Source: Ruminococcus turbiniformis (GTDB lineage Bacteria > Bacillota > Clostridia > Lachnospirales > Lachnospiraceae). Taken from it: a stretch of 64,000 nt of DNA. Below the pieces are notes generated by a model, which saw only the letters and a list, made by a program, of their open reading frames with translations, made no database searches and had not been told where the DNA came from. How positions within the stretch are numbered: the first letter of the stretch is position 1; each line of letters begins with the position of its first letter. Positions 1-8,674 of the stretch are shown here, piece after piece. Position numbers and translations under genes: made by a program. The DNA is taken from contig NZ_JAJEQX010000007.1 in assembly GCF_020687545.1 (NCBI RefSeq), positions 62,001 through 126,000 on the forward strand, in the 5' to 3' direction.

Positions 1-2637
1 ATGAAGCACGGGTTTATCGGAAGTGAGCACCTTCTCTGGGCGCTGTCCCGGGAACGGGGAGAAGCGGGCGCGGCGCTCAGGAGAAACGGACTGGACAAAG
101 AGATCATCGAAGAATACCTGCATCAGTATGATATGGATGCGAAAGCCGACGGAAACTTCCATGCCGTCCAGATATCAGAAGAGGCGGAGCAGGTGCTCCA
201 CATTGCGGAGCGGAGAGCGAAAGCCCGCGGGCATAATCATGTTGAACCGGAAGACCTGCTTACGGGGATTCTGGATGCGGGGGAGTGTGCGGCCTCTCAG
301 CTTATGATTTCGCTTGAAGCGGATCCGGAGGAGATACGCCGCTACCTGGGCGGAAACAGTTCGGCCCTTCCCGAAGTGACAGAAGAGCATGATAAAGTCC
401 CCGGAGTGAGCGAATACGGCGCGCCGGAAGACAGCGCAACGGAAGACGGGGAGGCCCTGCCGGGGGCAGAGGGGATTCCTTTCGGAAATGTGTACGGTGA
501 TCCGCAGAGCAGAGAGGAGAAAACTGTACACAGAAGCCCCCGGAGCGGAAACGGAAACACGTCCCGGAGAAATGCTCAGAGCAGAGCGGAGAACATGTCC
601 CGGAGAAACGTTCAGGGCAGAAATGAAGACAGCCCGGACGTTTCGGATGATGAGGAACAGGAAATATCTGTCATGGAAAAGTACGGGACAGATATCACGG
701 AAAAGGCCCGCGAGGGAGCCTTTGACCCGGTGATCGGCAGGGAGAATGTGATAGAGCGGATCGTTCAGATTCTCTCCCGCCGGACGAAGAATAATCCGGT
801 TCTGACCGGGGAGCCGGGCGTAGGAAAGACCGCTGTTGTGGAAGGGCTCGCGCAGCGGATTGCGGACGGAAGAATCCCCGCCAATTTAAGGACAAAGCGG
901 ATTGTATCACTGGATCTTGTCGGAATGCTCTCCGGGGCAAGATTCCGAGGGGATTTTGAAGAGAGAATGAAAAATTTCCTCGAGGAAGCCGAAGCAGACG
1001 GAGATGTGATTCTTTTTATCGACGAGCTTCATATGATTATGGGCGCGGGAGCGGGAGCCAGCGAGACGATGGACGCCGCCAATATCTTGAAGCCCGTGCT
1101 TGCCCGGGGCGGCCTTCAGGTGATCGGCGCGACCACGCTGAAAGAGTACCGCAGGCATATTGAGAAAGACGCTGCCTTTGAACGCCGTTTCCAGCCGGTG
1201 GACGTGGAAGAGCCGGATCAGGAAGACGCGGTGCGGATTCTGATGGGGCTGAAAGGAAAATACGAAGCATTTCACGGACTTTCCATTTCGGACGAAGCAG
1301 TGCGAGCGGCGGTGGAACTTTCGGTACGGTACATACAGGACCGGTTCCTGCCGGACAAGGCGGTTGACCTGATGGATGAAGCCGCGTCGAGAATCAAGAC
1401 GAGAGGTCTGACGACTCCTCCGTATCTTACGGCACTTGAGGAGGAGATAAGAAGGGTAAGAAAAGAGAAGAAACATGCCGCGGAAATCCAGGAATATGAG
1501 CGGGCAGCCGTCCTTCGTGACAGACAGAATGAGCTTGTAAGAGAGCTGGCGGACAAACAGGCGCGCTGGCAGAAAGAACAGTGCAGCCGTGTGGAGGCGG
1601 AGGATATTGCGGAAGTAGTGTCTTCCTGGACCGGGATTCCGGTTACCATGCTCACAGAGGATGAGGCAAGAAAACTGCGCTCTCTGGAAGACACACTGCA
1701 TTCCCGTGTCATCGGGCAGGGCGATGCGGTGGCGGCGGTGGCGCGCGCCATACGAAGAGGGCGCACCGGAGTGGCGGACCCGGAGAGACCAACGGGATCT
1801 TTCCTGTTTCTGGGCCCCACCGGAGTCGGAAAAACAGAGCTGTGCCGCGCTATGGCTGAGGCAATGTTCCACGATGAGAATGCCATGATCCGCCTCGACA
1901 TGTCGGAATATATGGAGCAGTATACCGTGTCGAAACTGGTCGGTTCACCGCCGGGATACGTGGGCTATGAAGAGGGAGGACAGCTGACAGAGCTTGTCCG
2001 GAAAAAGCCTTACAGCATCATCCTTTTTGACGAGATCGAGAAGGCCCATCCGGATGTGTGGAACGCCCTGCTTCAGATCCTCGACGACGGGCGGCTTACG
2101 GATTCTCAGGGGCGCACCGTGAGCTTCAAAAATACGATTATCGTTATGACGTCCAACATCGGGGCGCGTGAGATTACCGGAAAGAGTTCTCTTGGATTTG
2201 CCGTCAGTGACAGGAGCGAGGAAGAGCGCCGGGAAGACAACATCCGCGCGCGCGTTATGGAAGCGGTGAAAATGACGTTCCGCCCGGAGTTTATCAACCG
2301 TCTGGATGAGGTGATCGTATTCCATCCGCTTGGAAAGGAAGACGTGCGCAGAATCGCGGATATTCAGGTAAACAGGCTGACAGAGAGAATGGAAAAACAG
2401 GGAGTTTATATCCACGTAGACAAGAGTGCGTCCGAGCTTCTTGCGGAGAAAGGCTTCGATCCCGCATACGGCGCAAGGCCGCTTAAGCGGGCCGTTCAGT
2501 CCATGCTCCAGAATGCGGTGGCAGACTGTATTCTTGATGAGAAGCCGTTGCCGGAAGACGAACTTGTCGTGACCGCGGACGGCGGGGAAATCCGTGTGTC
2601 GGTAGAGAGAAGAAAACACGGCGAGTATGCCGTCTGA
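1..2637 (+). CDS. clpC: ATP-dependent Clp protease ATP-binding subunit ClpC, 5' end missing
   Basis: Hsp100 unfoldase that feeds substrates to ClpP. Two AAA+ modules are visible: Walker A GEPGVGKT at residues 270-277 with Walker B Asp/Glu at 341-342, and a second Walker A GPTGVGKT at 605-612 followed by LFDEIEKAHPDV. Between them lies a UVR-like middle segment (around 485-520). The N-terminal Clp_N double repeat is present, but the first residues align with the interior of repeat one (IGSEHLLWAL matches IGTEHILLGL of ClpC), so the true start lies upstream of the window. The linker between Clp_N and AAA1 (about 118-225) is long, polar and low in complexity. No mcsA/mcsB/ctsR is visible because the upstream part is cut. 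Family assignment is secure; ClpC rather than ClpE/ClpB is inferred from the short UVR middle domain. Confidence 0.95.
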   Translation: MKHGFIGSEHLLWALSRERGEAGAALRRNGLDKEIIEEYLHQYDMDAKADGNFHAVQISEEAEQVLHIAERRAKARGHNHVEPEDLLTGILDAGECAASQLMISLEADPEEIRRYLGGNSSALPEVTEEHDKVPGVSEYGAPEDSATEDGEALPGAEGIPFGNVYGDPQSREEKTVHRSPRSGNGNTSRRNAQSRAENMSRRNVQGRNEDSPDVSDDEEQEISVMEKYGTDITEKAREGAFDPVIGRENVIERIVQILSRRTKNNPVLTGEPGVGKTAVVEGLAQRIADGRIPANLRTKRIVSLDLVGMLSGARFRGDFEERMKNFLEEAEADGDVILFIDELHMIMGAGAGASETMDAANILKPVLARGGLQVIGATTLKEYRRHIEKDAAFERRFQPVDVEEPDQEDAVRILMGLKGKYEAFHGLSISDEAVRAAVELSVRYIQDRFLPDKAVDLMDEAASRIKTRGLTTPPYLTALEEEIRRVRKEKKHAAEIQEYERAAVLRDRQNELVRELADKQARWQKEQCSRVEAEDIAEVVSSWTGIPVTMLTEDEARKLRSLEDTLHSRVIGQGDAVAAVARAIRRGRTGVADPERPTGSFLFLGPTGVGKTELCRAMAEAMFHDENAMIRLDMSEYMEQYTVSKLVGSPPGYVGYEEGGQLTELVRKKPYSIILFDEIEKAHPDVWNALLQILDDGRLTDSQGRTVSFKNTIIVMTSNIGAREITGKSSLGFAVSDRSEEERREDNIRARVMEAVKMTFRPEFINRLDEVIVFHPLGKEDVRRIADIQVNRLTERMEKQGVYIHVDKSASELLAEKGFDPAYGARPLKRAVQSMLQNAVADCILDEKPLPEDELVVTADGGEIRVSVERRKHGEYAV

Positions 2638-2664
2638 AGATAAGAGTAATTTCAAAACAGAAAA

Positions 2665-2721
2665 ACCGTCCGGACTGTGATATGATTTAGAATAATCGGT
2701 TCACAGCCTGGGCGGATTTTT
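2665..2721 (+). terminator. Rho-independent terminator after clpC
   Basis: Two-part stem: CCGTCC pairs with GGGCGG and CTGTGA with TCACAG around a loop, followed by a run of five T. It sits between the clpC stop and the 3' end of the convergent MarR gene. Confidence 0.75.
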
Positions 2722-2723
2722 GA

Positions 2724-3170
2724 CTATTTATTCCGTGACTCGTACAGGTCATCCAGAACGTCGATGAGCTGTATGAGCTGACGCATATTGTCCTCTCCGA
2801 AACTTGTCAGAAGAGCAGTGAGCAGTTCGTCGTATTTCTGCATCGAGTGTTTGGCCGCGGCTTTTCCCTCGGGCGTCGCGCTGATGGAGACTTTGCGACG
2901 GTCTTTCGGGTCAATTTCCCGGACAATGTATTTCTTCTTTTCCAGTGTGTTCAGTATGTAGGAAATGGCGGGCTTGGAGATGTTCAGCTTCTTCTGCATC
3001 ATGGGGACGTCCAGATTCATGCATGGACATTCCCGGCAGCACGTGCCGGCGATGCTGTTTAAGATGACCATCTCGTTCATCTGCATCTCACATTCGGACG
3101 ACAGGGCGGATTCCAGTTTCCGGAAATGTACGATTGATGTAAAAAACTGTTCTTTCAGCTCACTGTTCAT
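2724..3170 (-). CDS. MarR-family transcriptional regulator with a CCxxCxC cluster
   Basis: A 148-residue winged-helix repressor. The MarR core is visible as MQKKLNISKPAISYIL (recognition helix) followed by the wing DPKDRRKVSIS. The start at 3170 is chosen because GGAG lies six bases upstream; an 11-codon longer frame has no ribosome site and runs into the operator. Residues C44, C45, C48 and C50 form a CCRECPC patch just before the DNA-binding region, unusual for a plain MarR protein and suggestive of thiol or metal sensing (inference). The gene is monocistronic, convergent with clpC, and preceded by its own promoter and an AT-rich inverted repeat, so autoregulation is likely. The target genes are unknown. 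Confidence 0.85.
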   Translation of the reverse strand: MNSELKEQFFTSIVHFRKLESALSSECEMQMNEMVILNSIAGTCCRECPCMNLDVPMMQKKLNISKPAISYILNTLEKKKYIVREIDPKDRRKVSISATPEGKAAAKHSMQKYDELLTALLTSFGEDNMRQLIQLIDVLDDLYESRNK

Positions 3171-3180
3171 GATTAACTCC

Positions 3181-3203
3181 TTAATTAATAAATCTTTAAT
3201 CAA
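3181..3203 (-). promoter_or_regulatory. Putative MarR operator
   Basis: AT-rich imperfect inverted repeat with half-sites TTAATTAA and TTAATCAA, placed between the -10 box and the ribosome site of the marR gene. This is a usual place for autoregulation by MarR proteins. The operator role is inferred. Confidence 0.45.
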
Positions 3204-3231
3204 TTATACATCAGTGAAAGTGGCATTTCAA
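3203..3231 (-). promoter_or_regulatory. SigmaA-type promoter of the marR gene
   Basis: Reading the minus strand: -35 TTGAAA (3231-3226), 17-base spacer, -10 TATAAT (3208-3203). Confidence 0.8.
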
Positions 3232-3256
3232 GGAAAAGAAGTCAGGATGTGGAAGC

Positions 3257-3319
3257 TGTACAGAGGCTGCCTGATTCTTATGCAAGCATAAATCAGTCTG
3301 CCTCTGCACAGACAAGTGA
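3257..3319. repeat. 63-bp direct repeat, copy 1 (hairpin-forming)
   Basis: Matches 3616-3678 at 61 of 63 positions. Each copy folds on itself: CAGAGGC pairs with GCCTCTG, CTGAT with ATCAG, and TTATGC with GCATAA around an AA loop. The two copies bracket a structured gene-free segment. Confidence 0.9.
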
Positions 3320-3615
3320 GGGAAGGCTGTTCGCACTCCTCCCCAGCGCCCACATGCGCAGTCCCTTTTGCACTTTCGGTGATTGGACTGTATGACGGGA
3401 CTGCTTATGAGTGCGCCGGGTACGAGTTGTCTCTCGTATATGCAGCCGCCCTGGCGATCTTACATGCAAGCATGACGATGCCAGGTCTGCTGCATATACG
3501 GAGTGCGAACTGTAACAAATCACCACCCGTTCACCCGCGCCATTCACAAAGCCGCACTGACGTGCTGATCGCGGCTGCGCCGCTACTTTGTTCATGAGAA
3601 GGCGCTCCCTTTGCC
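3320..3615. other. Gene-free segment with nested long hairpins
   Basis: No convincing gene. Several perfect inverted repeats nest around the centre at about 3468: GTTCGCACTCC (3329-3339) with GGAGTGCGAAC (3500-3510); GGTGATT (3379-3385) with AATCACC (3518-3524); CGTATATGCAGC (3435-3446) with GCTGCATATACG (3489-3500); CCTGGC (3450-3455) with GCCAGG (3480-3485); CATGC with GCATG around AA. A further arm pair lies at about 3537-3605. The structure suggests a folded RNA or a palindromic mobile unit; its function is unknown. Confidence 0.75.
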
Positions 3616-3678
3616 TGCACAGAGGCTGCCTGATTCTTATGCAAGCATAAATCAGTCCGCCTCTGCACAGACAAGTGA
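3616..3678. repeat. 63-bp direct repeat, copy 2 (hairpin-forming)
   Basis: Second copy of the 3257-3319 unit with two base differences. It ends eight bases before the 3' end of hypE and may also act as a processing or termination hairpin for the hyp operon. Confidence 0.9.
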
Positions 3679-3685
3679 ACTGGTG

Positions 3686-4690
3686 TTAACATATCCTCGG
3701 CAGCTGGATGCCGCTTAAGCGGGACAGGATTCGGCGGCCTCCGATGGAGGTGCGCAGGAGGACTTTGCCGGGCATCTCATCTGTGACAGTGCCGATGCGG
3801 GATGCGTTTTCTCCTCCGGGGATTTTGTGCAGTGCGTCCAGGATCGGCTCACTTTTTTCCGGGGCGCAGACGATGAGCATCCGTCCTTCGCACGCGCAGT
3901 AGAGCGGGTCGAGCCCAAGCAGTCCGCACACAGTCTCAACGGGGGGATCGATGGGGATGTCGGAGCTGTTCAGTTCGATGGAAAACGGCATGCCGTCTGC
4001 AAATTCACAGAGAGTGGTTGCAACGCCGCCGCGCGTCGGATCTCTCATGATGCGGATTCCTCCGATACCGAGAGAGGCAGCGGAAAGTCTGTGAAGCGGC
4101 ATACAGTCTGAGATGAGCGGACTGTTTTCGTTCAGCATCCCAGTTCTGGCGGCCATGACAGCGGCACCGTGGCAGCCTGCGCTTCCGCTTAGCAGAATGT
4201 GATCTCCGGGCCGGATCGCTGTTCTCCCGGGAAGATCTGTCATATGAAATCCGATGCCGGAGGTATTGATGTAGATCCCGTCGCCGTGCCCTGCTTCCAC
4301 CACTTTTGTATCTCCGGTGACGACAGTGATGCCGGCTGTTTCTGCCTCCTCCGCGATGGAGGAGATGATCCGGCGAAGATCAGAGAAGAGAAACCCTTCT
4401 TCTATTATGAAGGAAAGGCTTAAGTATTTCGGAACTCCGCCCGCCATACACAGATCATTTACCGTGCCGCAGACGGAGAGCTTTCCGATATCCCCTCCCG
4501 GGAATTTCCATGGGGATACTACGAAACTGTCAGTGGAGAAAACCAGTTTTGGCTGACCTTCCACAACCGCTCCGTCGCCGAGCGGGGACAGGGCGGGATT
4601 GTCAAAGGCGGGCAGCAGAAGAGAGTCGATCAGCTCTGCGGTTTTCTGGCCTCCGCTTCCGTAGTCGAGTGTAATTCTGTCATTTGTCAT
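3686..4690 (-). CDS. hypE: [NiFe]-hydrogenase maturation protein HypE
   Basis: Dehydrates a C-terminal thiocarboxamide to thiocyanate, giving the CN ligands of the Ni-Fe site. The 334-residue product has the AIRS/PurM-like signature DYGSGGQKTAELI at the N-terminus, the ATP-binding region LSVCGTVNDLCMAGG, and ends in PRIC, the conserved tail whose last Cys accepts the carbamoyl group from HypF. The start at 4690 (ATG ACA AAT) is chosen because AAGGA lies just upstream; a longer in-frame start would cover that site. It is the last gene of the minus-strand hypABFCDE operon, separated from hypD by 107 bp. Confidence 0.95.
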   Translation of the reverse strand: MTNDRITLDYGSGGQKTAELIDSLLLPAFDNPALSPLGDGAVVEGQPKLVFSTDSFVVSPWKFPGGDIGKLSVCGTVNDLCMAGGVPKYLSLSFIIEEGFLFSDLRRIISSIAEEAETAGITVVTGDTKVVEAGHGDGIYINTSGIGFHMTDLPGRTAIRPGDHILLSGSAGCHGAAVMAARTGMLNENSPLISDCMPLHRLSAASLGIGGIRIMRDPTRGGVATTLCEFADGMPFSIELNSSDIPIDPPVETVCGLLGLDPLYCACEGRMLIVCAPEKSEPILDALHKIPGGENASRIGTVTDEMPGKVLLRTSIGGRRILSRLSGIQLPRIC

Positions 4691-4797
4691 AGTGTTTCCT
4701 TCTTTCTTTTTCGCAGATATCAAATGCCGGCAAAGTCAATGACGCGGCAGAGCAAATAACGCGGCAGGCGGATGACGCGGCAGAACCTGAACCGATG

Positions 4798-5892
4798 TCA
4801 CGAACCGTAGGCAAACGCAGCGGCGCATGCGCCTTCGCCGGACACCATACAGGGTCCGGTCGGACTTCCGGGAGTACATACGGTGCCAAAGAGAGGGCAC
4901 TGCTCGGGTGAGAGGACACCGCGTATCACCTGGGCACAGCGGCATCCCGGGATCTCGCGGGGCGTTGGAACATGCAGACCGAACTTCGGGACAGCATCCC
5001 ACGGGGCATATTCCGGGCGGATTTCATAGCCGCTTCCGTTGATGCGGCCAAGTCCTCTCCATTCACAGTCCGCGGGACAGAATACTCTGTCCATGAGAGC
5101 GAGCGCGGCCGGATTTCCCTCCGGGCGGACAAGCCTTGTATATTCGTTGACCAGTGAGGGACGTTTTTCCGCGATCATGGAGGCAAGCTTAAGGATGGCG
5201 ACGAGCAGATCCGCCGGCTCAAAACCGCTCACCACGCCCGGCAGCTCGTAGTCTTCCGGGAGAAATGAGAAACGGTCAGACCCTGTGATGGCGGCCACAT
5301 GTCCGGGACAGAGAAAACCGTTTACAAGAAAGTCGGGCGCCTCAATGAGCGCGCGGAGAGCGGGCTCTGTCTGTTTTAAAAGGCACAGGACGGAGAAGTT
5401 CTTAAGGTCAAGGGCGGCGGCTTCCAGGATGCAGGCCGCGGTGCCCGGTGCGGTAGTCTCGAATCCCACGCCGAGGAAGACAACTTCCAGTTCCGGGTGC
5501 GCTTCCGCCAGGCGGATGGCGTCCACCGGAGAGTAGACGGCGGCGACATTTGCGCCGGATGCTTTCTCGGTTATCAGGCTGCGTGGCGCTGATGAGCCGG
5601 GGACGCGGAGCAGATCGCCGTAACATGCGATGAGAATCCGGGGATCGCGGGACAGTTCAAGAATCATATCGATAACATTGGCCGGGGTGACGCATACAGG
5701 ACAGCCGGGGCCGGAGAGCAGCTCCACGGATGGGGGCAGCAGGCTTTTGATGCCGCTTCTGGCGATGGCCATTGTGTGGGTGCCGCATACTTCCATCAGG
5801 CGGATCGGCCCTGTCTGATCTGCACAGTGCTCAATCTTTCTTAAGATTTCGGGGACGTCCTGCGGGTTTTTGAAATATTCTTCAGAGAGCAT
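4798..5892 (-). CDS. hypD: [NiFe]-hydrogenase maturation protein HypD
   Basis: Iron-sulfur scaffold which, with HypC, assembles Fe(CN)2CO. The 364-residue protein shows the hallmark motifs MEVCGTHTMAIARSG, GPGCPVCVTP and VSGFEPADLL, and a cysteine-bearing C-terminus (GPCMVSGEGACAAAF), all expected for HypD. It overlaps hypC by 11 bp, so the two are probably translationally coupled. Length and motifs are complete. Confidence 0.96.
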   Translation of the reverse strand: MLSEEYFKNPQDVPEILRKIEHCADQTGPIRLMEVCGTHTMAIARSGIKSLLPPSVELLSGPGCPVCVTPANVIDMILELSRDPRILIACYGDLLRVPGSSAPRSLITEKASGANVAAVYSPVDAIRLAEAHPELEVVFLGVGFETTAPGTAACILEAAALDLKNFSVLCLLKQTEPALRALIEAPDFLVNGFLCPGHVAAITGSDRFSFLPEDYELPGVVSGFEPADLLVAILKLASMIAEKRPSLVNEYTRLVRPEGNPAALALMDRVFCPADCEWRGLGRINGSGYEIRPEYAPWDAVPKFGLHVPTPREIPGCRCAQVIRGVLSPEQCPLFGTVCTPGSPTGPCMVSGEGACAAAFAYGS

Positions 5893-6100
5893 CTTTTAAT
5901 TCCTCCAGAAGCGCGATGTTTTCCAGGGCTTCTTTTTCTGACATTTTCTGGATGGCGAAGCCGGCGTGAACCATCACGTAATCGCCGGGGAAGGCATCAG
6001 GAATGAAGTCGATGCGGACGTTCTGGGTAAGACCGCCCGCTTCACACTCTGCCGAGGTTCCTTCGATTCTGTTGATTTTCATTGGCATTGCCAGACACAT
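5882..6100 (-). CDS. hypC: [NiFe]-hydrogenase maturation chaperone HypC
   Basis: Small chaperone of 72 residues that carries the Fe(CN)2CO unit with HypD and delivers it to the hydrogenase large subunit. It starts MCLAMPMKI, with the conserved Cys2 that binds iron once the Met is removed, and keeps the family core DFIPDAFPGDYVMVHAGFAIQKM. Located between hypF (6-bp gap) and hypD (11-bp overlap). Only one HypC/HybG paralogue is present, matching a single hydrogenase in this window. Confidence 0.96.
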   Translation of the reverse strand: MCLAMPMKINRIEGTSAECEAGGLTQNVRIDFIPDAFPGDYVMVHAGFAIQKMSEKEALENIALLEELKDAL

Positions 6101-6106
6101 GACTGG

Positions 6107-8674
6107 TCACTCCTTCCTTGTTCTGATTTCCTGCATTCTGATTTCCTGCAATCTGATTTTCTGTGCAATCCCGAGCTGGCCGAGGCTGATGCCTTCGTCG
6201 TTTGGGGATACCTGCCGGTGCGTGTATACGGAAAAGCCGTTCTTTTCAAGCAGAGCCGTGATTCCCGACAGGAGAAAACGGTTCTGAAATACGCCGCCCG
6301 AGAGAACGACGGGCAGTCGCTTAGGGTTTAGGGTTATACATTGCTCAAGCGCCATACAGCACAGCGTCGCCATAAAGCGAAGCGCAGTTTCTCCGGAATT
6401 CTGCTGCCGGTCCATGTCACGTAATATTTCCGTGATGAGGGGGCGGGTGTCGAAGTATCTTACGCCGTTCTCCGTATAAAATGTCACCGGATAGGACAAC
6501 TCTTTAAGCGAGTCTGCGCCGCCCGGGAGTTCGTCGGCTGTCTCAGCAGGGGATAAAGCTTCGACAAGCGCGGCGCCTTCCCCTTCGTAAGTCACCTCTC
6601 TCCGGTTCAGTATCAGTGCGCAGATGCCGTCGAAGAGCCGCCCGATACTGGAGGCGCGTGGACATGTTCCGGAGTCGAGCAGACGGCTGAGCAGGAGACA
6701 CTCGCTCTCTGGAAGCGGAATTTTCTGCAGCAGATTTTCGCACGGCGCAGCTTCGCACGGTGCAGTCTCCTTTGTTGAAATCTTCTCCGTTAGAACCTCT
6801 GCCCGTACAGCGTCTGGAGAACCGGCAGAGAAACCGGTCAGTCCTGCCGCATCCCGGACAAGCGCCAGCGCAATGCGTCCGATCTCTTTGGCGGCCTGGT
6901 CTCCGCCCGCCAGACAGATGGGGCGTATGGAGCCGTCCCGGGAAAAGCGCTGAAGATCTCCTGTTAAAAATTCCCCTCCCCAGACCGTGCCGTCGGTTCC
7001 GAGGCCTGTTCCGTCCCAGATGATTCCGAAACAGGCGGTATCCACGCCGTTGTCGGTCATGCAGGAGGCCATATGCGCCCAGTGGTGCTGAACGTGCAGG
7101 ATCGGAAACGCGCTTTCTTTCGCAGCGTGCTCTGCCTCCCGGGTGGAAAGGTAGTCGGGGTGGAGATCGCACACGTACATGGAAGGCCTGATGCGGAACA
7201 GCCGTCGGTATGTGTCCAGCGCCTCGCTGTAGTGGGCCAGCGTCTCGGCGTTTTTCAAATCGCCGATATACGGGCTTATGAAAGCGAGCCTGCCCCGGCC
7301 GAGCGCGAAGGACGCTTTTTGTTCTGCTCCCATGGCGAAGATCCCGTCTGCGTCAAAGGGAAGCCGGATGGGACTCGGAGTATACCCGCGGCTTTTCCGC
7401 AGAAAATAAGTCCGCGCTCCCAACACAGAGACAAGCGAGTCATCGCACCGGTTTTGAATCTTCCGGTTGTGAAAAAGGAAGCCGTCGGCTGTCCGGGAGA
7501 GCGCCTGCACCGCCGCCTGATTGCCGGTCAGAACCGGGCAGCCCGGAAGATTGCCGCTTGTCATGACAAGGATATCGGGGCCGCCGAATGTCTGATCAGT
7601 CAGAAGGAGGTGAAGCGGTGTGTAGGGGAGCATGACGCCGAGCCGGGGACTGAAACTTAACTCCGGATATGCGTTTTTGTCCTTTTTGGCCAGAAGGACA
7701 ATGGGGCGTGCGGGGCTTTGCAGGAGCCGCTCCTCTTCTTCGGAAATGCGGCACATTCTCCGCGCCGCTTCGAGGGTGCCGCACATGACGGCGAGAGGCT
7801 TTTCGGGGCGGTGCTTTCCGGCGCGCAGCCGTTTTACCGCCTCCGGATTCATGGCGTCGCAGGCCAGATGGATGCCGCCGATTCCCTTTACGGCAAGGAT
7901 GCCGCCTTTTTTTAATACACCCTGCGCCCGCGCAAAAACATTCTGCTCTCTGACCGCCGCTGAGAACGCTTTCCTTCCGGCGCCTGTACAGAATCCCTGA
8001 GCCCCTGCAAGCATACAGGCTTCCGCGGTTCCTGCATCCACATAGAATACCTGCGGCCCGCATTTCGGGCAGCAGTCGGGCTGGGCGTGGTACCTCCGGT
8101 CGCGGATATCACTGTACTCGGCGCTGCACTTTTTACACATGGCGAATCCTTTCATGACAGTATTCTTTCTGTCGTAGGGAAGGGACTCAATAATCGTGTA
8201 TCTGGGCCCGCAGTTCGTACAGTTGATAAAAGGATAGCGGTACCTCCGGTCGGACTTATCCTTAAGCTCTGCCTCGCATTCCGGGCAGATACCGATGTCC
8301 GGGGAGATGAGCGTGAAGCCGTCGCTGATGCGGCTTTCGCGGATTGTGAAAGTCTCAAACTGCCGTGCTTTTTCCCGGTCTTCCGGAGGCGGACAGGGGG
8401 AGAGTTCCACGTTTTCCACCACAGCGGCGGGAGGAGGCGACAGGCGGATCCGGCGCACAAAGGCATCCAGCGCCTGTCCGGTTCCGGCAAGTTCTCCGTC
8501 CAGGCCGGAGGATGTGTTGCGGACCCATCCGCGGATGTTAAGCTCCCCGGCAAGACGGTGGAGAAAGGGGCGGAAGCCTACGCCCTGTACGATCCCCTCC
8601 GCGCGGAAGCGGACGTATGTTTCGTTTTTACGTTCTTCCTGTTTAGTGTTCTTTTTGTCAGAACTCAAATTCAT
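6107..8674 (-). CDS. hypF: Carbamoyltransferase HypF
   Basis: Converts carbamoyl phosphate and ATP to carbamoyl-AMP and transfers the carbamoyl group to HypE. The 855-residue protein has the full order: acylphosphatase domain (GIVQGVGFRPF near residue 30), two CxxC-X18-CxxC zinc fingers (CPEC...CTNC, CKKC...CPKC, about 125-205), a YrdC-like domain (about 225-400) and a Kae1-like domain with HHWAHMAS near residue 528 and VVLSGGVFQNRFL near the end. The start at 8674 overlaps the hypB stop as ATGA, which supports it. The C-terminal end carries a short Arg/Gln/Glu repeat (LQEIRMQEIRTRKE) reflecting a small DNA repeat near 6120-6155. Confidence 0.95.
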   Translation of the reverse strand: MNLSSDKKNTKQEERKNETYVRFRAEGIVQGVGFRPFLHRLAGELNIRGWVRNTSSGLDGELAGTGQALDAFVRRIRLSPPPAAVVENVELSPCPPPEDREKARQFETFTIRESRISDGFTLISPDIGICPECEAELKDKSDRRYRYPFINCTNCGPRYTIIESLPYDRKNTVMKGFAMCKKCSAEYSDIRDRRYHAQPDCCPKCGPQVFYVDAGTAEACMLAGAQGFCTGAGRKAFSAAVREQNVFARAQGVLKKGGILAVKGIGGIHLACDAMNPEAVKRLRAGKHRPEKPLAVMCGTLEAARRMCRISEEEERLLQSPARPIVLLAKKDKNAYPELSFSPRLGVMLPYTPLHLLLTDQTFGGPDILVMTSGNLPGCPVLTGNQAAVQALSRTADGFLFHNRKIQNRCDDSLVSVLGARTYFLRKSRGYTPSPIRLPFDADGIFAMGAEQKASFALGRGRLAFISPYIGDLKNAETLAHYSEALDTYRRLFRIRPSMYVCDLHPDYLSTREAEHAAKESAFPILHVQHHWAHMASCMTDNGVDTACFGIIWDGTGLGTDGTVWGGEFLTGDLQRFSRDGSIRPICLAGGDQAAKEIGRIALALVRDAAGLTGFSAGSPDAVRAEVLTEKISTKETAPCEAAPCENLLQKIPLPESECLLLSRLLDSGTCPRASSIGRLFDGICALILNRREVTYEGEGAALVEALSPAETADELPGGADSLKELSYPVTFYTENGVRYFDTRPLITEILRDMDRQQNSGETALRFMATLCCMALEQCITLNPKRLPVVLSGGVFQNRFLLSGITALLEKNGFSVYTHRQVSPNDEGISLGQLGIAQKIRLQEIRMQEIRTRKE

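Noticed and set aside
907-1872. A 321-codon minus-strand frame in clpC
   Set aside because: Antisense shadow of the AAA+ domains, no ribosome site.
3293-3597. Open frames on both strands in the hairpin block
   Set aside because: They are explained by inverted repeats; no ribosome site, no protein similarity, Cys/Ser-rich nonsense.
3257-3678. Possible CRISPR array
   Set aside because: Only two repeats of 63 bp with a 296-bp gap and no cas genes.
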